Assembly (NCBI GenBank): GCA_964553885.1
Contig: CAZKLP010000004.1
Coordinates: forward strand, 1-36,723
DNA: 36,723 nucleotides
Direction: 5' to 3'
Origin: JACPHB01 sp964553885
GTDB taxonomy: Bacteria > Patescibacteriota > Minisyncoccia > UBA10092
Shown piece by piece: positions 7,141 to 15,197 of the stretch. The notes beneath the pieces were generated by a model. That model was given only the letters and a program-made list of their open reading frames with translations, had not been told where the DNA came from and searched no databases. The position numbers were made by a program, and so were the translations under genes. The number at the start of each line of letters is the position of its first letter. Position 1 is the first letter of the stretch.

Positions 7141-7169
7141 AATATATCATCATGAGTTAATAATGTAAA
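7141..7169 (-). promoter_or_regulatory. rplU promoter (leaderless)
   Basis: TTTACA (7169..7164), 17-nt spacer, TATATT (7146..7141), 8 nt to the ATG at 7132. Confidence 0.6.
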
Positions 7170-7491
7170 GCGAGATACTTGCTAGCCACAAAAAAACTTC
7201 TGAAATTAAAGATGTAACTGCCAAAAAATAAGCCAGGCCTTTTACTTTAAACCATAATCTTAAAGCCAAAACGCTGTTTAGCAAAAAAATTATTAAACCG
7301 GCAATCGGCAAAATAAATATATTTTTAACCTCGCCGAAATAATCAACGCCCCAATCAACATTATAGTGAAGCACAATCGGAATATCGCTTCGTTTTATAA
7401 AAAAATAAAAAAATAAAAAAAGTCCGAGATTTAAAATCAAGCTTAAAATTAAAAGCGGTTTAATAATTTTATCTCTTAAAAATTCTTTCAT
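7150..7491 (-). CDS. Small membrane protein, DUF1648-like
   Basis: 113 aa with three hydrophobic segments (about 11-32, 58-78 and 85-110). Between the first two lies PIVLHYNVDWGVDYFG, which resembles the P-x-H-[WY]-N-x-x-G-x-x-D pattern of DUF1648 and SdpI-type membrane proteins. Function is unknown for the family; SdpI-like relatives act in peptide-toxin immunity, but this short form cannot be assigned that role. It lies downstream of the presenilin-like gene on the same strand, separated by an inverted-repeat element (7508-7600). Confidence 0.65.
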   Translation of the reverse strand: MKEFLRDKIIKPLLILSLILNLGLFLFFYFFIKRSDIPIVLHYNVDWGVDYFGEVKNIFILPIAGLIIFLLNSVLALRLWFKVKGLAYFLAVTSLISEVFLWLASISLYIINS

Positions 7492-7507
7492 AGTTTATAT
7501 GGGGGGT

Positions 7508-7600
7508 AATAATATTAAGATTTTAAAATTGTAGGTGGGGTCGTGCCGTCCCGCCGCAGGCGGGATGGGGCTACGATAATTTTAAAATTTTAATATTATT
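7508..7600. repeat. 93-bp inverted-repeat element overlapping the presenilin-like gene's 3' end
   Basis: 23-bp arms (7508-7530 and 7578-7600) match in inverted orientation at 22 of 23 positions. Inside, TCCCGCC-GCA-GGCGGGA (7549-7565) forms a GC-rich hairpin. The stop codon of the upstream membrane protease gene (7582-7584) lies in one arm. As RNA it would be a large hairpin without a poly-U tail. Confidence 0.8.
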
Positions 7601-8409
7601 GCCAGCGCAAACCCTAAAATCGAAAAAGCGGCCAAGGGCGGCAAGGCCGGCATTGGCCGGCGAACTTTTTGCAAACTGAATATTAGATGCATCAATAAAA
7701 GCCCGAACAAAGAAGCGGCTAAAACCGTCCAAGCCGCCGGAGCACTTACAGAGTAAGCCGAAGTCGCCATAATAATCGGGAAAACAAAATCTCCGGTGCC
7801 AAGCATCATAAAACCCTCTCCCGGATGCGCTTCATTAAGATGCGATTTAAAACCGTGCCAGTGTTCTGGATAAATCATTGCGAAAATCGCCCGACCGACA
7901 ATCATGGCCTTAGCCATTTTAACCATATGTTTTGTTTTGTAAACCGCGATATAGTCATAAACTGACATAAAAATCAAAAGAATTACCACAACGTAAGGAC
8001 TTAAAGAGGCGCCAAGTACTGCCGCAATGCCGGGCAAGGTTAAAATTAAAATTAAATTATGAAACCAGACATACGGATAAAAACTGTAAATCGCCACTAA
8101 AAGTAATGAAAAAACTAAAGACCAAATATCATTTAAGAAAATATTTAACGTTATCAATGTTCCGGAAAATAACGCCAAAAGAAAAAAGATCCGCAAAAAA
8201 AGACCGCCGTGCATAATACGAATCAAACCCAAAATAACTGCCGTGCCGATGCCGAAAGCCAGTAAAAACTGCCACCAGGAAATAGGCGCTTTTGAAATTT
8301 CTCCAAATTCATAAATTTTAGCGGCGGAAAAAATACTAAAAATTCCGATCAGAAAAAAAGAGACAAATTCTTGTAAAAATATTTTTAAATTTAGATTGTG
8401 TGAAAGCAT
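7582..8409 (-). CDS. Presenilin-type (A22 family) intramembrane aspartyl protease
   Basis: 275 aa with about nine hydrophobic segments. All three family signatures are present in order: Y151-D152 in a membrane helix (FMSVYDYIAVYK), GTGDF (204-208; the GxGD motif with the second catalytic Asp) and PALP (254-257). Such proteases cut membrane-embedded substrates; archaeal homologues are the closest described prokaryotic group. The frame continues upstream to 8496, but that part is antisense to nothing: it is read through tRNA-Glu itself on the same strand, so the ATG at 8409, 9 nt after the tRNA, is used. Its last codons (AIILKF, stop) come from the arm of the 7508-7600 repeat. Confidence 0.8.
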   Translation of the reverse strand: MLSHNLNLKIFLQEFVSFFLIGIFSIFSAAKIYEFGEISKAPISWWQFLLAFGIGTAVILGLIRIMHGGLFLRIFFLLALFSGTLITLNIFLNDIWSLVFSLLLVAIYSFYPYVWFHNLILILTLPGIAAVLGASLSPYVVVILLIFMSVYDYIAVYKTKHMVKMAKAMIVGRAIFAMIYPEHWHGFKSHLNEAHPGEGFMMLGTGDFVFPIIMATSAYSVSAPAAWTVLAASLFGLLLMHLIFSLQKVRRPMPALPPLAAFSILGFALAIILKF

Positions 8410-8417
8410 ATGTTTTG

Positions 8418-8492
8418 TACCGCCACCGGGATTTGAACCCGGGTTCCAGCGTTGAGAACGCCGTGTCCTAGACCGGGCTAGACGATAGCGGC
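8418..8492 (-). tRNA. tRNA-Glu (anticodon CTC)
   Basis: 75 nt cloverleaf. The acceptor GCCGCTA pairs with TGGCGGT (two G-U pairs), the D stem is GTCT/GGAC, and the anticodon arm is CGGCG-TTCTCAA-CGCTG with CTC at 8456..8454. The T arm is CCGGG-TTCAAAT-CCCGG. No CCA is encoded. The protease gene starts 9 nt downstream and is probably cotranscribed. Confidence 0.95.
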
Positions 8493-8510
8493 CCAATTAT
8501 ATTTCCTTAT

Positions 8511-8540
8511 ATTATACTCCATTAAAAAACTATTTAACAA
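8511..8540 (-). promoter_or_regulatory. Promoter of the tRNA-Glu / protease unit
   Basis: TTGTTA (8540..8535), 18-nt spacer, TATAAT (8516..8511), about 18 nt before the tRNA. Confidence 0.55.
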
Positions 8541-8545
8541 TAAAT

Positions 8546-8564
8546 AAAGCCCCCAAGGGGCTTT
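8546..8564 (-). terminator. Terminator after the GT35 gene
   Basis: AAAGCCCC-(3 nt)-GGGGCTTT on the minus strand followed by ATTTATTGTT, directly after the stop of the 8565-10205 gene. Confidence 0.8.
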
Positions 8565-10205
8565 TTAATCCTTATAAAGCAATTTCTGATATTCAGAAAC
8601 CATTCTATCGGATGTAAAATATTTTTCAACTTCAAGTTTCGCGGCCAAAGTTTTTTTATACCACGCTTCCTTGTCTCCATAAAAAAGAGGCATTACAACT
8701 GTTTCAAGGCAACGTTTTAACTCTTCGGCATCAAAAGAATCTTGATCGCCTCCCGGAATTTGAGTGCCAAATGGAAAGAAATTTTCCGGATCGGCTTCGC
8801 ACTGCCAACCGTCAACTACGGACAAATTAAGCGCGCCGTTCATGGCGGCTGACATCCCCGAAGTGCCGCTGGCTTCCAAAGGAAAACGCGGATTATTTAG
8901 CCAAACATCGGCTCCGGCTTTAAGCAATTTACTAAGCCAAAGCTCGTAACCGGCAAGCACGACCATATTCGGAAGTTCGTAACTCGCGCAGAGAAGCCGA
9001 TTGAAAGCGTGAATCATGTTATCATCGTCGGGATGCGGCTTGCCGGCATAAATTATCTGCAATTTATTTTCCCTTAGTTGTGATTTAATCCATTCCGATT
9101 TTTTCTGGTTAAAATTATAAAAAAGAAGATGCGGGCGCTTGTATTCGGCAAATCGTCTGGCCCAGACAATAGTTAAAACGTTTTCGCTCAAACACCGCCC
9201 AGTTTTCTCCATAATATATTGTGTCATCTCTCTTTTGTGTTTGAGTTTTGCTTCTTCCATTTCTTTGGAAGCGGCGGCGGTTCCAAAATCTTCACACTGC
9301 CAATAGTCGCGGCTAACGCCATTGGTAATAGCTATAATCCGTTTGGTAACACTGCTGCTATTCACCCAATGCCAAAGCTTTTGCGTTGTTTTTAGATGTT
9401 CTTTAGAAACGGCATTGGCCTTTTTGGAAAGCCGCAAACAAGCAGCCGTCATATTGAAAGGATCGCCTCCAATTTTTATAAGCGTTTCTTCGTCAAAAAA
9501 TTTGTCGTAGCCGCCTATTCTTATTACCGAACTGACGCTGTACTCCGGATTGCCCTCGCGTACCGGCGTGTGCGTTGTAAATACGAACTTTGACTTAGCA
9601 TACTCAACTGCTTCGCGAAAAATTTTTCCTTCTTTAATCGCCTCTTGTATCAATTCTATCGGAACAAAAGCGGTATAGCTTTCGTTGCCGTGATATTTTG
9701 AAACAGAAATATGAAGACGTTTCAGCGCTTCAATGCCCCCGCGCGCAAGCAGCAATGATTGCGCAATTTTTCTTTCAAGATTAGCGCCAGAATCGCGGGA
9801 ACCGCCGTACAGCTGTATTGTGTTTAATCGCGAAATATGGTCATTAGGATCAATATCGGCATCAAGAAACAAAGTTTGCGCCGCGCCGAATTTCCCTTCC
9901 GGTAAGCGCCACACTTCAACCCAAACCGGTGAAGAACAAATATTAACAGTGAACTTAATGCCCGTTCTTTCAAGAACACCATCGTAATAACGGTTGATAT
10001 ATCTGATCCCCATAGAACCATTATCAATAACCTGATCATAATAACCTTGCCTCGGGAGAATTGTTATGCCGACTACCGGCAAGCCAAGTTTGCGTGCGGA
10101 CCTTAGAAAATCTCCGCTGACAACGCCCAGTCCTCCGCTATAAGTATGCAAGTCCTCATCAAGCGCGACTTCAGGAGTAAAAAATGCGATCATATCCTTT
10201 TCCAT
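8565..10205 (-). CDS. GT35 alpha-glucan phosphorylase-like protein without the PLP lysine
   Basis: 546 aa, the size of short (archaeal-type) alpha-glucan phosphorylases. Recognisable features are the N-terminal TYSGGLGVVSGDFLRSA, VWARRFAEYKRPHLL, YAGKPHPDD, and VWLNNPRFPLEASGTSGM. In active GT35 enzymes the last motif reads EASGTSGMK, the Lys holding pyridoxal phosphate; here it is S452 (codon TCA at 8852..8850). The active-site HLNEGH-like motif is also altered (HGNESYTAF, 172-180). It may be a non-PLP glycosyltransferase, a sugar-binding pseudoenzyme, or a decaying gene; the otherwise intact frame argues against decay. Own promoter and terminator. AAGG lies 8 nt before the ATG. Confidence 0.8.
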   Translation of the reverse strand: MEKDMIAFFTPEVALDEDLHTYSGGLGVVSGDFLRSARKLGLPVVGITILPRQGYYDQVIDNGSMGIRYINRYYDGVLERTGIKFTVNICSSPVWVEVWRLPEGKFGAAQTLFLDADIDPNDHISRLNTIQLYGGSRDSGANLERKIAQSLLLARGGIEALKRLHISVSKYHGNESYTAFVPIELIQEAIKEGKIFREAVEYAKSKFVFTTHTPVREGNPEYSVSSVIRIGGYDKFFDEETLIKIGGDPFNMTAACLRLSKKANAVSKEHLKTTQKLWHWVNSSSVTKRIIAITNGVSRDYWQCEDFGTAAASKEMEEAKLKHKREMTQYIMEKTGRCLSENVLTIVWARRFAEYKRPHLLFYNFNQKKSEWIKSQLRENKLQIIYAGKPHPDDDNMIHAFNRLLCASYELPNMVVLAGYELWLSKLLKAGADVWLNNPRFPLEASGTSGMSAAMNGALNLSVVDGWQCEADPENFFPFGTQIPGGDQDSFDAEELKRCLETVVMPLFYGDKEAWYKKTLAAKLEVEKYFTSDRMVSEYQKLLYKD

Positions 10206-10250
10206 TTGAGCAACCTTTTGTATTTATATTTTTAAATAACAATTGAAATT

Positions 10251-10279
10251 AAAATACAATATTACAACAATATTGTCAA
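10251..10279 (-). promoter_or_regulatory. Promoter of the GT35 gene
   Basis: TTGACA (10279..10274), 17-nt spacer, TATTTT (10256..10251); leader about 39 nt. The -35 overlaps a TTGTCA on the + strand facing the divergent hydrolase gene. Confidence 0.65.
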
Positions 10280-10300
10280 TTCTGGAAAAAATAATAATTT
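10273..10300 (+). promoter_or_regulatory. Promoter of the alpha/beta hydrolase gene
   Basis: TTGTCA (10273-10278), 16-nt spacer, TAATTT (10295-10300). Predicted start near 10307, which favours the ATG at 10320 over the in-frame GTG at 10302. Confidence 0.4.
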
Positions 10301-10319
10301 TGTGTCATTATTCAGCTTA

Positions 10320-11036
10320 ATGAACTCTCAAAAAACATTGGTTTTTCTCCACGGCTGGGGCGCTACAGCAAAAATATTTGAACCAATTATTTATTTGCTA
10401 AAAAACTTAGTCTATTCGGCTGAAGAAAATTTAGAAATTATTGCTTTAGACTTACCCGGTTTTGGCAATACTCCAATAGAAAAAGTGACGACTTTAAAAG
10501 ATTACGCTGATTTTATTTATGAATTTTTAAGAAAAAATAAAATAGAAGAACCGATAATAATCGGACATTCTTTTGGCGGCGCGGTGGCGGCAAAATTAGC
10601 ACTGTTTTATCCGGAGAATATTTCAAAATTAGTCTTGGTTTCCGCCAGCGCCGTTCGTCAGCCGCGCCGCAAAATTGTTTTATTCAAAAAAATAGCGGAT
10701 ATTTTAAAGCCGCTGTTGCCGGAAAAATTCAGGAGATTCACTTTAAAATTATTAAAATATGATAAAAGCGATTACGCTCAAATTAAAAGTCTAGAACTTA
10801 AAGAAACATTCAAAAAAGTTATCAACGAAGATTTAACGCCCAACTTATCTCAAGTAAAATCGCCAACTCTTGTTATCTGGGGAGAAAACGACGCCATAAC
10901 TCCTCTTAGAGAAGGCGAACTTATAGCCAAGACAATTCCCGGCGCTAAACTGGCTGTCATAAAAAATGCCGGTCATTTTGTATTTTTAGAAAAACCGGAA
11001 GAATTTACTAAATTGATAAAAGATTTTATTAAATAA
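10320..11036 (+). CDS. Alpha/beta-hydrolase fold protein
   Basis: 238 aa from the ATG at 10320 (an in-frame GTG lies 18 nt upstream). It starts NSQKTLVFLHGWGATAKIF, with an HGWG oxyanion-hole motif, then the nucleophile elbow GHSFGGAVAAKLA, the acid in WGENDAITP and the catalytic His in NAGHFVFLEKPEEF. The complete Ser-Asp-His triad indicates an esterase/lipase-like or C-C hydrolase activity; substrate unknown. A lid of about 60 residues (LKPLLPEKFRRF...) separates the nucleophile from the acid. It is divergent from the GT35 gene and shares its promoter region. Confidence 0.85.
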   Translation: MNSQKTLVFLHGWGATAKIFEPIIYLLKNLVYSAEENLEIIALDLPGFGNTPIEKVTTLKDYADFIYEFLRKNKIEEPIIIGHSFGGAVAAKLALFYPENISKLVLVSASAVRQPRRKIVLFKKIADILKPLLPEKFRRFTLKLLKYDKSDYAQIKSLELKETFKKVINEDLTPNLSQVKSPTLVIWGENDAITPLREGELIAKTIPGAKLAVIKNAGHFVFLEKPEEFTKLIKDFIK

Positions 11037-11128
11037 TATTTGTACCATAACCATTGCTATAGCATAAGTTAGGGTACAATGGAAAATTTCACATCAATAA
11101 ATTTCGTACAGAAAAAAACGGAAAAAAT

Positions 11129-12355
11129 ATGAATTCAACTCGCAATCTTTTATATCTTCTTCAGCTTGAAGAATATGATTTAAAACGCTTTAATGCTTGG
11201 TTAAAAAATAATCCCGGCCGCGTTGTTTTAGAAAAAAAAAGGAGAATTGACTGGACACTGAAAGCGCGACTAATTTTCATTATGTCCGGATTTTTTAGTA
11301 TTTTTACAAATGGACCAATGGCGATTAGAACGGCAACAAAAGTTTTGTCGCCAGTTGATGCTTTGGCCAAAAAAATTTTAGTGTTTCTGGCAAATCATAA
11401 AATAAATAAAATATCCGGCTTAACCGTTATTGGCATAACCGGCTCTTACGGAAAAACGACAACCAAAAACGCAATCGCACATGTATTAATACATAAATAT
11501 AAAACGCTAAAAACCGAAGGAAATTATAATACGCCTTTAGGTATCGCCAAAACCATTCTCCGAAATCTCCGGAAAAATCACGAGATTTTTGTCTGCGAAA
11601 TGGCCGCTTACCAAATTGGAGACATTAAAGCAATATCGGAATTAATAAAACCAGAAATTGGAATAGTTACTGCCGTCGGCCCAATGCATCTTGAAAGATT
11701 TGGTTCAGAAGAAAATATTCTAAAAACAAAGTTAGAACTTATTGAGTCGCTTCCAGAAAAAGGCATTGGTTTTCTGCCTAAAGAGTTAGAACCTCAATTA
11801 TCCAAATACTACCATAATCCAAATTATGGGAGTAAATGTAAAATAGAATTTTTTTCTTCAAAAGAAGAATTGATTATAAAAATCGGAAAATTTTTTGATA
11901 TGACGGAAGAAGAAATTTTTGGATATATTAAAACCGCGCCGCCAACTCCCCATCGGCAACAGATTATTAAAACTTCGGCCGGCATTACGATTATTGACGA
12001 TACTTATAATTCCAATCCGGCCGGATTTAATTCGGCTTTAGAACTTCTGAAAAACACTCCGGCACAAAGAAGAATTCTGGTTACGCCGGGGATGATTGAA
12101 CTTGGCAAAAAACAATTTGAATTAAATAAAGAAGCGGCGCGAAGCGCCGCAAAAATCGCCGACTATATAATCATAGTCGGCGAAACAAACAAAAAAGCGC
12201 TTAGAGAAGGATTGAAAGAAGTTTATGGGAACGATTATATTTCTAAAGTTTATGAAGTGATTGATTTAGACGCGGCCAAATCAAAACTTTCCGAACTCAC
12301 AATCCCCAATTCTGCAATTTTACTGGAAAACGACCTTCCCGATCATTATTTTTAA
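11129..12355 (+). CDS. murF: Mur ligase, MurF-like
   Basis: 408 aa. ATP-dependent amide ligase of peptidoglycan precursor synthesis; MurF adds D-Ala-D-Ala to UDP-MurNAc-tripeptide. Central-domain signatures: GITGSYGKTTTK (ATP loop, 103-113), EGNYNTPLG, and DDTYNSNPAGF at the start of the C-terminal domain, then VTPGMIELG. The canonical N-terminal uridine-binding domain is missing: the first 95 residues hold a hydrophobic segment (about 47-62) and basic helices, so it may be membrane-associated or recognise another form of substrate. It converges with ddl, the enzyme making D-Ala-D-Ala, and the stop codons overlap by 4 nt. Confidence 0.8.
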   Translation: MNSTRNLLYLLQLEEYDLKRFNAWLKNNPGRVVLEKKRRIDWTLKARLIFIMSGFFSIFTNGPMAIRTATKVLSPVDALAKKILVFLANHKINKISGLTVIGITGSYGKTTTKNAIAHVLIHKYKTLKTEGNYNTPLGIAKTILRNLRKNHEIFVCEMAAYQIGDIKAISELIKPEIGIVTAVGPMHLERFGSEENILKTKLELIESLPEKGIGFLPKELEPQLSKYYHNPNYGSKCKIEFFSSKEELIIKIGKFFDMTEEEIFGYIKTAPPTPHRQQIIKTSAGITIIDDTYNSNPAGFNSALELLKNTPAQRRILVTPGMIELGKKQFELNKEAARSAAKIADYIIIVGETNKKALREGLKEVYGNDYISKVYEVIDLDAAKSKLSELTIPNSAILLENDLPDHYF

Positions 12356-13530
12356 CGCTTAGCGCCGCCGACTTTTGAAATCAAATTGGAATCGTAACTG
12401 AAAGTCAGTTCTTGGCGTTTTTTGTGGCATTCGAAGCCAAGATTTATAAGCCGGTCTAACAATTCACTAAAACTAACCCCGGATTTTTCCCAGAGATAAA
12501 AAGATAAAGAACCCGGTAGAGTATTTATTTCAGTTATCCAAAAATCTTCGGTATCGAGACGAACCATAAAATCAACGCGGGCAATGCCCGCGGCATCAAT
12601 CGCCCAAAACGCTTTTTTTGCCGTTTCCTGAATTTTTTTAGTCAGTTCTTCGCTTATCGGCGCCGGCACAAATCGCGACAAACCAGCCATGCCTTTAATT
12701 TTGCCATCTTTCAAGTATTTATCTTCATAAGAAAGCATTTGTTCGCCTTTTATCGGCTGTTCGCAAACCGAGGCGATTAGTTCGTCGTTGCCCATCACCG
12801 AACAATTGATTTCAATAATTCCCTCTTTTCCCTCTTCAACAATAATCCGCCTGTCAAAACTGGAAGCGATTTCTATAGCGCTTTCCAGTTCTTTCAAGCC
12901 AGCGGCTTTGTTTATGGCAATACTTGAGCCTAAATTTGCCGGCTTAACAAAAACCGGATAACCAAGAGTTTCTTCAATATGTTTGATAATTCTGATCTTG
13001 TCGTTTTGCCATTCGTTTTTTAAAAACCAAACGTACTTCACAACCGGAATGTTATTATCTTTAAAAGCCGATTTTTGAATAATTTTATCCATGCCGACAG
13101 CCGAACCAGTAACGCCGCTTCCGATATAAGGAACGTCTGCCATTTCAAATATGCCTTGAATCGTCCCATCTTCACCATACGTGCCGTGAATAACGGGAAA
13201 ATAAATATCGGCTTTGATACTCTTAAAAAATTTAAACGCCGATTTCGGCGAAAGCGCTTTACTGCTTGGCGACGCTTCAAAAAAATATTCCTGCGCTTTT
13301 ATAGACGAATTCTTCCAGCCAGAGGCTGGTCCGCCTTTGGCGGAAAAACTCTCAATTTTCCCGAGCTTTTCATCAACCAGCCAGCGCCCTTTCTTATCTA
13401 TATAAACCGGAATAATATCATATTTATCGCGATTTATATTTTCAAAAACCTGCATCGCCGTCACAATAGAAACTTCATGCTCTACCGAGCGACTTCCGAA
13501 CACTATTGCGACTTTTAGTTTATTTGCCAT
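12352..13530 (-). CDS. ddl: D-alanine--D-alanine ligase
   Basis: 392 aa. Makes D-Ala-D-Ala for the MurF step. ATP-grasp signatures: FGSRSVEHEVSI (12-22), FPVIHGTYGEDGTIQG, YIGSGVTGSAVGMDK, YPVFVKPANLGSSI, and DFMVRLDTEDFWITEINTLPGS. Residues S63-W72 (SAKGGPASGW) are encoded exactly by a double-hairpin repeat (13315-13347) that sits in a loop between the first strand region and the substrate loop; typical Ddl proteins have no equivalent. Last gene of the mraZ-rsmH-ftsL-ftsI-ddl series, 20 nt after ftsI. Confidence 0.95.
   Translation of the reverse strand: MANKLKVAIVFGSRSVEHEVSIVTAMQVFENINRDKYDIIPVYIDKKGRWLVDEKLGKIESFSAKGGPASGWKNSSIKAQEYFFEASPSSKALSPKSAFKFFKSIKADIYFPVIHGTYGEDGTIQGIFEMADVPYIGSGVTGSAVGMDKIIQKSAFKDNNIPVVKYVWFLKNEWQNDKIRIIKHIEETLGYPVFVKPANLGSSIAINKAAGLKELESAIEIASSFDRRIIVEEGKEGIIEINCSVMGNDELIASVCEQPIKGEQMLSYEDKYLKDGKIKGMAGLSRFVPAPISEELTKKIQETAKKAFWAIDAAGIARVDFMVRLDTEDFWITEINTLPGSLSFYLWEKSGVSFSELLDRLINLGFECHKKRQELTFSYDSNLISKVGGAKR
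13315..13347. repeat. Double-hairpin palindromic element inside ddl (copy 1)
   Basis: CCAGCC-AGA-GGCTGG followed directly by TCCGCC-TTT-GGCGGA and AAAA. It matches the minus strand of 18774-18806 at 29 of 33 positions. It is 33 nt and keeps the ddl frame open. Confidence 0.85.
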
Positions 13531-13550
13531 ATCAATGGATTATATGCGCT

Positions 13551-15197
13551 TTACCGCTGATTTTCAACAGGTTTGTCAGGCGGTATTTGCAAATAACTGA
13601 AAATAAACTCGGCTAAACCCTTAAACGCCGGCACCACCGTACCTTCGGCAAAACGGACGCCCTTGGGATTATCAATTTTAATCAAGACAATAAATTTCGG
13701 ATCATAAGCCGGCGCGAAAGCCACAAAAGTGTGGATATATTCATCTAAATACGGCCCTCCTTTTAAATTAGGCACCTGGGCCGTGCCGGTTTTGCCGGCA
13801 ATGGTATAACCCTTAACTTGAGCGCTTCGGCCGCTGCCGTTTTCAACTACTTTAATCATCATATTTATCAGCTTGGCCGAAGTTTCGGAAGAAATTATTT
13901 GTTTTTCCGGCTCATCTTTTACTTCGTAATTTTTTCCATTATGATATACGATTTTTTTTACCAAACGCGGTTTAATTAACTTACCGCCATTAGCGATAAC
14001 CGCGAGCGCCCTGATAAGTTCTATCGGCGTCATTGCCACTCCTTGTCCGAAAGAAGCGGTAGCGAAGTTGATATCCCTCATATTTTTTAAGACCGATAAA
14101 TCACCGGCGGTTTCAGCAACGTCAATGCCGGTTTTACTGTCAATGCCAAAATCCTTTAAGTATTTGAGAAAAACATCTTTAGAAACTTTTTGCTCCACAA
14201 AAACAGCGCCAGTATTTAATGATTGTTCCAACACCTTTGTCATCGTCTGCCAGCCCAAAACCGCGTTCGGAATGGAATTAGAAATAACTCTATCCGCGAC
14301 TTTAACAGTTCCTGTATTATAATATTCTGTTTCCGGACTGACGGCACCGGTTTCAATGCCAATGGCCATAGTTATAGGTTTAAAAACTGAACCGGGTTCA
14401 TAGCGTTTTAGAGTTGCCGAATTTGTAAAAAAGTCCGGATTTTTAACCGAGAAATAATTATTGGCGTCAAAATCCGGAAAGGAAGCCATCGCTAAAATAC
14501 TGCCGTCTTTAGGGTTCATTACAATAACGGATCCACTATCAGCTTTCCAATCATTTACAACCTTAAATAGTAAAGTTCCGGCTTGGGATTGAATTGCCGA
14601 ATCAACCGTTAAAATCAAATCGGCACTAGTGATCAATCCTGTCAATTCTTTATCGTAATATTCTTCAAGCCCGTATTGGCCGCTTTGGCCATTTTTATTA
14701 AAACCTAAAAATCCAATAACATGAGAAAGATAAAGACCTTCGGGATAATATCTTAAGGTTTCATCATCAACGCCAATGCCAGTTTCATTTAAATTTTTAA
14801 TGATACCAACAGTTTCTTCCGAAACTCTCTTTTTTAAAATTTCGTAAGGATCGCCGGTTTTAGATAACTTTTCAATTAATGTCTCTTTGCTTAGTTCCAA
14901 AATTGGAGTCAGTTTACCCGCCAAGATTTCTGGTTCCTTTATTTTCGCTGGTACGGCGTAAACAAGCGGGAATTCCTTATTTAAAGCCGCGGCGTAAGGC
15001 AAGGCGTCTTTATCGGTTAAAAAAATACTGCCACGGGGAGCAGCGCTATTACTAGCAGCGCTTAAAATCTTTGCCTTAGCCAAATAATATTCATGGCGAA
15101 TAACGGAAAGATAAAAGAAGCGCCCCCAGATAAGGAGGCCTAACGATATAAAGATGATGAGTAAAATTAAAATCCTGTTTTCAATGTTTTGTTTCAT
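13551..15197 (-). CDS. ftsI: Septal peptidoglycan transpeptidase (class B PBP, FtsI-like)
   Basis: 548 aa. One N-terminal membrane anchor (residues 9-28), a dimerisation/pedestal domain beginning RGSIFLTDKD (55-64), then the transpeptidase domain with S270-V-F-K273 (SxxK nucleophile), S326-L-N328 (SxN) and K469-T-G471 (KTG). It crosslinks septal peptidoglycan. There is no PASTA domain. The ATG overlaps the last base of the ftsL stop. Short direct repeats (GCAGCGCT twice near 15040-15064) encode a Ser/Ala-rich stretch just after the anchor. Confidence 0.93.
   Translation of the reverse strand: MKQNIENRILILLIIFISLGLLIWGRFFYLSVIRHEYYLAKAKILSAASNSAAPRGSIFLTDKDALPYAAALNKEFPLVYAVPAKIKEPEILAGKLTPILELSKETLIEKLSKTGDPYEILKKRVSEETVGIIKNLNETGIGVDDETLRYYPEGLYLSHVIGFLGFNKNGQSGQYGLEEYYDKELTGLITSADLILTVDSAIQSQAGTLLFKVVNDWKADSGSVIVMNPKDGSILAMASFPDFDANNYFSVKNPDFFTNSATLKRYEPGSVFKPITMAIGIETGAVSPETEYYNTGTVKVADRVISNSIPNAVLGWQTMTKVLEQSLNTGAVFVEQKVSKDVFLKYLKDFGIDSKTGIDVAETAGDLSVLKNMRDINFATASFGQGVAMTPIELIRALAVIANGGKLIKPRLVKKIVYHNGKNYEVKDEPEKQIISSETSAKLINMMIKVVENGSGRSAQVKGYTIAGKTGTAQVPNLKGGPYLDEYIHTFVAFAPAYDPKFIVLIKIDNPKGVRFAEGTVVPAFKGLAEFIFSYLQIPPDKPVENQR

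Noticed and set aside
8410..8496. N-terminal extension of the presenilin-like frame (29 residues)
   Set aside because: It is read through the tRNA-Glu gene; the ATG just after the tRNA gives a protein starting at the first membrane segment.
12134..12150. GCGGCGC-GAA-GCGCCGC hairpin in the murF-like gene
   Set aside because: It codes an ordinary EAARSAAKIAD helix of the C-terminal domain, with no sign of extra residues; probably codon-driven.
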